Source of the DNA: Lachnospiraceae bacterium
GTDB lineage: Bacteria; Bacillota; Clostridia; Lachnospirales; Lachnospiraceae
NCBI GenBank assembly: GCA_019420465.1
Contig: JAHZHB010000040.1
Span: 1 to 10,406 of the forward strand
Direction of reading: 5' to 3'
Length of the DNA stretch: 10,406 nt
Below are positions 5,377 to 10,406 of this stretch, in pieces. How positions within the stretch are numbered: position 1 is the stretch's first letter; each line of letters begins with the position of its first letter. The position numbers were made by a program, and so were the translations under genes. Under the pieces are notes generated by a model. That model saw only the letters and a list, made by a program, of their open reading frames with translations. It was not told where the DNA came from and ran no database searches.

Positions 5377-6690
5377 TTATCTGATTTTCTTTGCAGGGAT
5401 AATAAAAATCCATACCAGTGAGCTCAGCAACAGAAAATACGGATAATACAGATACGGCAGGATCTGAAATGCGGACACGGTTCCACCCAGCTCATGTACA
5501 GCGGAGATTGCCACTAGCATCTGTGCGCCGTATGGGATGATGCCCTGGAAAATACAGGAAAAGGTATCCAAAAGGGAAGCTGTTTTTCGCGGTGTGATCT
5601 CGTACGTCTCTGCCATTTCTTTTGCAATCGGATTGGCCATCACGATGGCTACGGTATTATTCGCTGTCGCAATATCCATGGCACCGACCAGAAGTCCCAC
5701 ACCGAGCTGTCCGCTCTTTTTTCCTTTAAATACCCTGTGGATCGCATTAAGCAGTGCCTCAAATCCACCATACTCCCGGATCAGGGCACACAGAGCCGAT
5801 ACCAGGATCGCTACCATGGATGTTTCAAACATACCTGACACCCCGGAACCCATATTGGCCAGCAGATCGATCGGTGCTGTCTGTCCTGTAGCCAGCATGA
5901 TCACCGCCCCGGCTACAATACCGGTCAGCAGAACGACAAAGACATTGATACCGGCTATACCGCCGATCAGCACCAGCACATACGGAATGATCTGGATCAT
6001 ATTGTACTCGTGGGAAAGCTGTCCGGCTACCTCCGTATGGAAAGAAAGCACCAGCACCGGAACCAGCGTCAGCAGAGCTGCCGGAAGAGCGATCCCAAAA
6101 TTCTCCCGGAATTTATCTTTCATTGCACAGCCCTGTCCGTTACAGGCGGCAATCGTTGTATCTGAAATAAAAGAAAGGTTGTCACCAAACATAGAACCAC
6201 CCATGACCGAAGCCACGCACAGCGGCATCGAAAATCCGGAGATTTCCGCTACTGATACAGCGATCGGTGTCAGCAGTGTGATCGTCCCTACCGAAGTTCC
6301 CATCGCTGTAGATACAAAACAGGCCACCACAAACAGTACAACGACAGCGAACCTCACCGGAATCAGCGTCAGCATAAAATATGCCACACTTTCCGCGCTG
6401 CTTCTGCCAACAACGCCGACAAAAACACCCGCTGTCATAAAGATCAGGATCATCGTAATGATATTTTTATCAGCCAGACCTCCGGCCATGATCTCCAGCT
6501 TTTTATCAAAGGAAGCTGCCCTGTTCTGCAGACAGGCAACCAGAATCGCCGCAAGGAAAGCTACAATGATCGGAATATTATAAAATCCCATAGGGATCTG
6601 CAGCACATATTCAAACACAATTCCCAGTCCCAGATACAGGACCAGAAAGACCAGAATCGGCAAAAGCGCCACCGGATTTGACTTTTTCAT
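5377..6690 (-). CDS. NhaC family Na+/H+ antiporter (ion/organic acid antiporter)
   Basis: This 437-residue protein has about 11-12 hydrophobic segments across its length and belongs to the NhaC branch of the ion transporter superfamily. Diagnostic stretches are GTSVGT (131-136), GGSMFGDNLSFISDTT (164-179), ATANNTVAIV (341-350) and QGIIPYGAQML (382-392) in the second half. Members exchange Na+ for H+ or couple it to organic anions (malate/lactate exchangers such as MleN), and the substrate cannot be read from sequence. The ATG at 6690 is preferred over an in-frame start 14 codons earlier because GGAGA (6700-6696) precedes it and the earlier start overlaps the likely promoter. The DUF2798 gene ends 63 nt upstream on the same strand, so the two may share a transcript. 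Confidence 0.88.
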   Translation of the reverse strand: MKKSNPVALLPILVFLVLYLGLGIVFEYVLQIPMGFYNIPIIVAFLAAILVACLQNRAASFDKKLEIMAGGLADKNIITMILIFMTAGVFVGVVGRSSAESVAYFMLTLIPVRFAVVVLFVVACFVSTAMGTSVGTITLLTPIAVSVAEISGFSMPLCVASVMGGSMFGDNLSFISDTTIAACNGQGCAMKDKFRENFGIALPAALLTLVPVLVLSFHTEVAGQLSHEYNMIQIIPYVLVLIGGIAGINVFVVLLTGIVAGAVIMLATGQTAPIDLLANMGSGVSGMFETSMVAILVSALCALIREYGGFEALLNAIHRVFKGKKSGQLGVGLLVGAMDIATANNTVAIVMANPIAKEMAETYEITPRKTASLLDTFSCIFQGIIPYGAQMLVAISAVHELGGTVSAFQILPYLYYPYFLLLSSLVWIFIIPAKKIR

Positions 6691-6722
6691 GGAAATCTCC
6701 TTTTTTCTCTTAGGATGTTTCC

Positions 6723-6731
6723 AGTATAGCA
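6723..6731 (-). promoter_or_regulatory. Possible extended -10 promoter for the antiporter
   Basis: In the 63-nt gap the minus strand has TGC (6731-6729) directly followed by TATACT (6728-6723), an extended -10 element. No good -35 box is found 16-18 nt upstream. It would allow expression of the antiporter apart from the DUF2798 gene. Confidence 0.4.
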
Positions 6732-6753
6732 TGCCCGGTGGCGCTTTTCCTAC

Positions 6754-7221
6754 TTATTTATTCTCTTTTTTCTCATTTCTGCGAAAGATCAGTCTGAAGA
6801 TCAGACGAACGAGCGGTCCGCAGTAGAACATCTGATAGCAGATGGCCATCGGGAAGTTCATACCAAACGTCTGTACCCAGGTACCAAAGGACGGCGTCTT
6901 GAACAGGAAAGTGGCGATCAGACTCATCGTCGGGCACATGATGCAGCAGATGCAGATGGAGATCGCATAGGTGATCACCTGCGGCCTGTCGGTCGGACGG
7001 ACAACAGTGAAAGCCAGCATCTTTGCGAGTTTTCCTACGATAAAAAACTCAAGGACAAACGCAACCGGCACCATGATCGGCAGCTCATGCAGTGCCATGA
7101 CAAACGTGGCATCTGTCACTCCGCCTGTATTTAAGGCAACGTTGTAAACGACCATACCATATACCATGATCAGGGCCATAATGGCAGTAAAAATCACATC
7201 TTCAAACTTGTTTCTGGGCAT
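6754..7221 (-). CDS. DUF2798 family membrane protein
   Basis: This 155-residue protein has four predicted membrane segments (about 8-30, 48-70, 82-107, 121-145) and a basic C-terminus. The pattern fits DUF2798, which is made of two related halves. ELPIMVPVAFVLEFF...GKLAKMLAF in the first half corresponds to NFPMAICYQMFYCGPLVRLIFR in the second. Both follow a helix beginning with a run of Ile/Met residues. The biochemical function of the family is not known. The start is well supported by AGGAGG (7235-7230), 8 nt before the ATG. It lies directly upstream of the NhaC-family gene on the same strand, and a joint role in ion or solute movement is only an inference from position. Confidence 0.8.
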   Translation of the reverse strand: MPRNKFEDVIFTAIMALIMVYGMVVYNVALNTGGVTDATFVMALHELPIMVPVAFVLEFFIVGKLAKMLAFTVVRPTDRPQVITYAISICICCIMCPTMSLIATFLFKTPSFGTWVQTFGMNFPMAICYQMFYCGPLVRLIFRLIFRRNEKKENK

Positions 7222-7334
7222 AAAAATATCCTCCTTCTGTATGATAGCGTAAATCGCATAAGTTTCATGTGTTGTTCGTTATCATCCAGCGGGGGATGTA
7301 TCGTTTCCAATTAGACCATATTTAATTCGTAGAA

Positions 7335-7363
7335 AATTTACCACATTTTTTGTGCAGTTTCAA
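7335..7363 (-). promoter_or_regulatory. Probable promoter of the DUF2798 gene
   Basis: On the minus strand TTGAAA (7363-7358) and TAAATT (7340-7335) are 17 nt apart. This gives a leader of about 105 nt, which contains an inverted repeat (7241-7249 with 7277-7285; ATGATA/TATCAT core) just upstream of the ribosome binding site. Confidence 0.45.
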
Positions 7364-7396
7364 TAGTTTTTTCTTTTTTTGGCAGTTTATACAACG

Positions 7397-7431
7397 CATC
7401 CCGGTGCAGACTCTGATTCTTCACCGGGATG
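7397..7431 (-). terminator. Hairpin after the MATE gene, probable terminator
   Basis: A perfect 10-bp inverted repeat (CATCCCGGTG, 7397-7406, with CACCGGGATG, 7422-7431) has a 15-nt loop and lies 12 nt past the MATE stop codon. In the minus direction it is followed by a poor T stretch (GTTGTAT), so termination may be inefficient. Confidence 0.6.
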
Positions 7432-7443
7432 TCCAAAGTTTAG

Positions 7444-8811
7444 TTATGTTTCGACGGCTGTCGTCTCTTTTTTATGCACCTTCCGGCGAACAAAATAGAA
7501 GCATACCACCTGCATCAGGATCGTCAGTATCCATGAGATCGGATAGGACAGAAACAGTACGCCAAGCGATCTGTGCAGTGGGAAGATGCCAAAGATCCAG
7601 ACGATACGTGTACCGACCGTACCCAGCACCGACAGGATCATCGGCACACCGGAATGCCCCATACCGCGCAGTGCACCCGGAAACAGATCCATGACACCGC
7701 AAAGGAAATAGGTGATCGTCGTATAGGCCAGAATCTCCATACCACTTGCGATAACATCCGGTTCTTCTGTATAGATCTGCAGAAGTTCCGGACCAAAGAA
7801 ATATGCCACACAGCCAAGTACAAGTGCCACACTGACCGAAAGAATCAGACAGTCTGCGAGCACCTTATCCATTCGTTTGAATTTATGTACACCGTAATTC
7901 TGGCTCGTAAAGCTCATGCAGGCCTGTGTAACAGAGTTCACCGAAACATACAGAAAACTCAGAATATTGTTGGCCGCCGTATAGCCCGCCATGGCTACAG
8001 AACCAAACGAGTTGACCGAAGACTGTAACAGCACGTTCGAAAAATTGATGACCGTACTCTGGATACCTGCCGGAACACCTACGGCAAAGATCTGCCCCAG
8101 ATACCGTTTTTTGATCGTCAGCTTTGAAAATCTGAGCTGGTAGCTGCCCTCGCTCTTATACAGACAGCGAAGCACCAGCACACAGGATACCATCTGAGAC
8201 ACAACCGTAGCAATACCGACACCCGCAACGTCCAGATGGAAACATACCACCAGGAATACGTTTAAGACAGCGTTCAGCACCCCACTGATGATCAGATACA
8301 TCAACGGACGCTTGGTATCTCCCACCGCACGCAGGATGGCTGCGCCATAATTATACAGCATAAAGAACGGCATGCCGACAAAGTAGATCCGCATGTATAA
8401 GGTAGCCTGATCTATGACATCTGCCGGGGTATCCATCAGTTCGAGAGACCATCTGGCACAGAAAAGTCCCACAAATACCATCAGAATACCGCTGATCAGA
8501 GCCAGCATGATCGAGGTATGTACCGTCTCTGACATTTCCTTTTTTCTGTCGGCAGCATAAAATCTGGCCGCAAGTACATTTGCTCCCAGCGATATACCGA
8601 TAAACAGATTGATCATCATATTGATAAGCGCACTGGTCGAACCTACCGCCGCCAGAGCCTGACTGCCGCTGAAACGGCCGACCACGATAATATCTACCGC
8701 ATTAAACAGAATCTGTAAAATACCTGAGATCATCAGCGGAACGGAAAACGAGATCAGCTTGTCCATGATTGAGCCGTTACACATATCTATTTCGTATTTA
8801 CTGTTTTTCAC
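7444..8811 (-). CDS. MATE family efflux transporter
   Basis: This 455-residue protein has the usual MATE length and 12 predicted membrane helices in two homologous halves. The N-terminus KYEIDMCNGSIMDKLISFSV matches the family pattern D-M-[CT]-x-G-x-I-x-x-x-[LI]. The first half has NAVDIIVVGRFSG (37-49) with the acidic residue Asp40, and AAILRAVGDTKRP. The second half mirrors this with GALRGMGHSGVPM. MATE proteins export cationic drugs or metabolites using Na+ or H+. The start is GTG at 8811, with AGGAAG (8826-8821) 9 nt upstream; the next in-frame ATG, at codon 10, has no ribosome binding site and would cut the conserved N-terminus. It is divergently placed from the SdpR-type repressor gene. 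Confidence 0.93.
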   Translation of the reverse strand: MKNSKYEIDMCNGSIMDKLISFSVPLMISGILQILFNAVDIIVVGRFSGSQALAAVGSTSALINMMINLFIGISLGANVLAARFYAADRKKEMSETVHTSIMLALISGILMVFVGLFCARWSLELMDTPADVIDQATLYMRIYFVGMPFFMLYNYGAAILRAVGDTKRPLMYLIISGVLNAVLNVFLVVCFHLDVAGVGIATVVSQMVSCVLVLRCLYKSEGSYQLRFSKLTIKKRYLGQIFAVGVPAGIQSTVINFSNVLLQSSVNSFGSVAMAGYTAANNILSFLYVSVNSVTQACMSFTSQNYGVHKFKRMDKVLADCLILSVSVALVLGCVAYFFGPELLQIYTEEPDVIASGMEILAYTTITYFLCGVMDLFPGALRGMGHSGVPMILSVLGTVGTRIVWIFGIFPLHRSLGVLFLSYPISWILTILMQVVCFYFVRRKVHKKETTAVET

Positions 8812-8849
8812 TTTCTCTCACTTCCTGTTGCTTATTTACATTCTCTGCT

Positions 8850-8878
8850 ATTATATACTCCTTTTTTCTATTATTCTA
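8850..8878 (-). promoter_or_regulatory. Possible promoter of the MATE gene
   Basis: The minus strand has a perfect TATAAT (8855-8850), 17 nt from a weak -35-like TAGAAT (8878-8873). The start would be near 8843, giving a leader of about 32 nt. The weak -35 suggests low or activated expression. Confidence 0.5.
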
Positions 8879-8937
8879 TAGGCTTTCTCTGAAACTCTGT
8901 ATTTTTATCTTCCTGCACTCCATCCTTTGCACATGAA

Positions 8938-8957
8938 ATTTAGATATTTTTCTAAAT
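8938..8957. promoter_or_regulatory. Operator O1, inverted repeat
   Basis: ATTTAGA (8938-8944) and TCTAAAT (8951-8957) are separated by 6 nt, the same half-sites and spacing as O2. O1 ends 5 bp before the -35 box of the repressor promoter. It is the probable upstream binding site of the SdpR-type repressor. Confidence 0.7.
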
Positions 8958-8962
8958 ACCTA

Positions 8963-8991
8963 TTGACTTTTTATTTTGTGACGCATATATT
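8963..8991 (+). promoter_or_regulatory. Sigma-A promoter of the SdpR/SdpI-type pair
   Basis: TTGACT (8963-8968), a 17-nt spacer and TATATT (8986-8991) give a near-consensus promoter with a start near 8998, inside operator O2. Operators lie directly on both sides of the -35/-10 region, which fits repression by blocking RNA polymerase. Confidence 0.75.
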
Positions 8992-9015
8992 GTATTTAGA
9001 AATATTTCTAAATAC
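8992..9015. promoter_or_regulatory. Operator O2, perfect 24-bp palindrome
   Basis: Bases 8992-9015 form a perfect palindrome with half-sites GTATTTAGA (8992-9000) and TCTAAATAC (9007-9015) around AATATT. It starts right after the -10 box and covers the predicted transcription start. The two-fold symmetry fits a homodimeric winged-helix repressor of the ArsR family such as the one encoded next. Confidence 0.75.
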
Positions 9016-9036
9016 TTTAACAGGGAGGTGCTTCGT

Positions 9037-9321
9037 TTGGCATTTGCGGAAACCTTTAAAGCGCTGTCAGATCCTGTCCGTCGCGAGATACTTCTCCTTC
9101 TCCGACAGGGACGCATGTCAGCCGGAGATATTGCTTCACATTTTGATATGACCGGGGCCACGATCTCCTATCATCTCAAAACACTGAAAAAAGCGGATCT
9201 TGTGTTTGAAACCAAAGAGAAAAACTATATCTATTACACCCTGAATACTTCTATTGTAGAAGAAGTGATGCTCTGGCTGTCAGAGCTGAAAGGAGGCAAT
9301 GAACATGCTGAAAAAATATAA
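9037..9321 (+). CDS. ArsR family transcriptional regulator, SdpR-type autorepressor
   Basis: This 94-residue winged-helix protein has the SdpR-type opening FAETFKALSDPVRREIL (3-19). The helix-turn-helix MSAGDIASHFDMTGATISYHLKTLKKADLV follows at 27-56, and the wing ETKEKNYIYYTLN at 58-70. It contains no cysteine, so the metal sites of ArsR/SmtB sensors are absent. In B. subtilis SdpR represses its own sdpRI operon and is drawn away by membrane SdpI when that binds the SdpC toxin. TTG at 9037 is preferred as start because GGGAGG (9023-9028) lies 8 nt before it; an in-frame GTG at 9028 overlaps that site. Two matching inverted repeats flank its promoter. The SdpI-family gene overlaps its 3' end. 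Confidence 0.9.
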   Translation: MAFAETFKALSDPVRREILLLLRQGRMSAGDIASHFDMTGATISYHLKTLKKADLVFETKEKNYIYYTLNTSIVEEVMLWLSELKGGNEHAEKI

Positions 9322-9949
9322 GGTGTTTTTTATCATCAGCTGTCTGATCACGATACTTCCCATTCTTCCGGGTCTCATCTTCTGGAACCGGCTGCCGGAC
9401 AGTATCGCCACGCATTTTTCCTTCTCCGGCGAGCCCAATGGCTACAGCAGCAAGATGTTTGCTGTTGTCGGGCTGTATATGTTTTTACTTGCGGTACACT
9501 GTGTCTGTGCTGTGCTGACCAGTTCCGACCCCAAAAGTAAAAATCTGTCTGGAAAGGTCTACTGCCTGATCCTTTGTATCTGCCCGCTGGTTTCTCTGTT
9601 CTGCGCTGTAACCGTCTATGGCTCTGCCCTTGGTTTCTCCGGCACCAACAAACCCGGAGTTATCTTTGTTCTGATGGGACTTCTGTATATCGTGATCGGC
9701 AACTATCTGCCCAAATGCCGCCAGAACTTTACGGTAGGGCTCCGTCTTCCCTGGACACTTGCCAGTACAGAAAACTGGGATCGGACGCACCGCTTTTCCG
9801 GAAAAATCTGGATTATCGGGGGACTGCTGCTTTTGATCGGAGCTTTTATATCTGTTCTGCAGACGCTCTGGTTTTTCTCCGGTATCACAGCCATTCTCGT
9901 CTGTGTTCCCTGTATCTATTCTTTTTCTCTGTATAAACACGGGGTTTGA
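9305..9949 (+). CDS. SdpI family membrane protein (DUF1648 plus SdpI domain)
   Basis: This 214-residue protein has about six membrane segments (near 7-27, 51-71, 85-105, 117-135, 168-185, 190-208). The N-terminal DUF1648 region contains the characteristic LPDSIATHFSFSGEPNGY (30-47). The SdpI signature NYLPKC...N-F-T-V-G-L-R-L-PWT...S-x-x-x-W...THRFSG spans 133-166. In B. subtilis SdpI gives immunity to the SdpC toxin and acts as the signalling partner of SdpR. Two in-frame ATGs exist, at 9299 and 9305. The second is preferred because AGGAGG (9291-9296) is 8 nt before it but only 2 nt before the first. The ribosome binding site and start lie inside the repressor gene (17-bp overlap), so translation is probably coupled. 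No toxin genes like sdpABC are present in the window. Confidence 0.88.
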   Translation: MLKKYKVFFIISCLITILPILPGLIFWNRLPDSIATHFSFSGEPNGYSSKMFAVVGLYMFLLAVHCVCAVLTSSDPKSKNLSGKVYCLILCICPLVSLFCAVTVYGSALGFSGTNKPGVIFVLMGLLYIVIGNYLPKCRQNFTVGLRLPWTLASTENWDRTHRFSGKIWIIGGLLLLIGAFISVLQTLWFFSGITAILVCVPCIYSFSLYKHGV

Positions 9950-9984
9950 TGACGTACGTATTACTGTTATTAGATAATGGACAT

Positions 9985-10404
9985 TTACTGTTTTTTGGCG
10001 AAGATTCCTTTGAAGGCTATGGTGGACAGGGGTTTTCTGTACAGTAGATTGCTGAAAATCATGCTTAAGATGGCACCGGCAATAACGAACAGATACCCTG
10101 TAATGACGGCGGCTGTCAGGGTGTTTCCGAGATACCCGGAAAGACGCACATAGTCGTTCTCTGTCAGGATGTTGATCGGGATGAGGCAGATGAGCAGACC
10201 GATCGTGGCCTGAATGTAATATTTGTAGCAGAAGCCGAAGAACAGTTCTCCGGCGAACAGGTACATGCCGAGGCCTGCGATGTAGCTGGTCTGGATCTGG
10301 TAATTTTGGCTGAGCGAAATACCTTCTGCGGGGTGGGCGATCATCCAGATATGGAGCAGTATGAGCAGCGTATACATAAGGAAAAGACCGGGGAGGGATG
10401 CCAT
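9985..10404 (-). CDS. Unrecognised multi-pass membrane protein, possibly 5'-partial
   Basis: The visible frame encodes 139 residues, with about four hydrophobic segments (near 6-24, 41-60, 64-80, 93-118) and a short basic C-terminus (ending FAKKQ). No family motif was recognised. The ATG at 10404 lies two bases from the window edge, so no ribosome binding site can be seen and the frame may extend further upstream as part of a longer protein. It converges on the SdpI-family gene with a 35-nt gap in which no terminator is obvious. Coding is supported by the open frame length and by the hydrophobic pattern; function is unknown. Confidence 0.55.
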   Translation of the reverse strand: MASLPGLFLMYTLLILLHIWMIAHPAEGISLSQNYQIQTSYIAGLGMYLFAGELFFGFCYKYYIQATIGLLICLIPINILTENDYVRLSGYLGNTLTAAVITGYLFVIAGAILSMIFSNLLYRKPLSTIAFKGIFAKKQ

Positions 10405-10406
10405 GT

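Noticed and set aside
5537..6583. Plus-strand 348-codon open frame opposite the antiporter
   Set aside because: The frame is a mirror of the NhaC-family gene, whose motifs, start site and length are convincing; the antisense product has no recognisable domain and is unusually rich in Thr, Ile, Ala and Ser.
6691..6732. Earlier start for the antiporter at 6732
   Set aside because: The extra 14 codons are polar, overlap the likely -10 element, and the ATG at 6690 has the better ribosome binding site and begins just before the first membrane helix.
9950..9984. Terminator between the SdpI-family gene and the convergent membrane gene
   Set aside because: Only a weak TTAT/ATAA pairing was found; no stable stem with a T tract.

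Overview
The window looks like chromosomal core DNA of a low-to-mid GC member of the Clostridia, most probably Lachnospiraceae. The reasons are the murB-rapZ-whiA cluster, the ribosomal S10 operon start at the left edge, strong AGGAGG-type ribosome binding sites, clear sigma-A promoters and the style of the protein sequences. No plasmid, phage, insertion sequence, CRISPR array, tRNA or rRNA was seen. The genus cannot be named from the sequence alone.

Layout. Bases 1-33 hold the first 11 codons of rpsJ (S10) on the minus strand, preceded by a structured leader of about 220 nt with an attenuator-like hairpin at the start codon. The rpsJ promoter is buried in the terminator hairpin (270-297) of the gene at 342-1466. 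That gene encodes a membrane protein with the fold signature of a SipW-type signal peptidase, but the catalytic Ser, His and Asp positions are all replaced, and it carries a long charged tail. A divergent promoter region (1467-1673) separates it from a plus-strand GNAT acetyltransferase (1674-2429). The 3' end of the acetyltransferase overlaps the 3' end of whiA. Reading leftwards from 5220, murB, rapZ and whiA form a tight operon for cell wall precursor synthesis, nucleotide/RNA-linked regulation and division/sporulation control.

Further right, still on the minus strand, lie an NhaC-family antiporter (5377-6690), a DUF2798 membrane protein (6754-7221) and a MATE efflux protein (7444-8811, GTG start). 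Divergent from the MATE gene is a plus-strand pair: an SdpR-type ArsR repressor (9037-9321, TTG start) and an SdpI-family membrane protein (9305-9949). Their promoter is bracketed by two matching inverted repeats, one of them a perfect 24-bp palindrome, which strongly suggests autorepression. The right edge carries an unrecognised multi-pass membrane protein (9985-10404, minus) whose true start may lie outside the window.

Most genes are ordinary. The points that deserve a second look are the catalytically dead signal-peptidase-like protein next to the S10 operon, the SD-sequestering attenuator in the rpsJ leader, the promoter/terminator overlap at 261-297, and the two-operator control region of the sdpRI-like pair.
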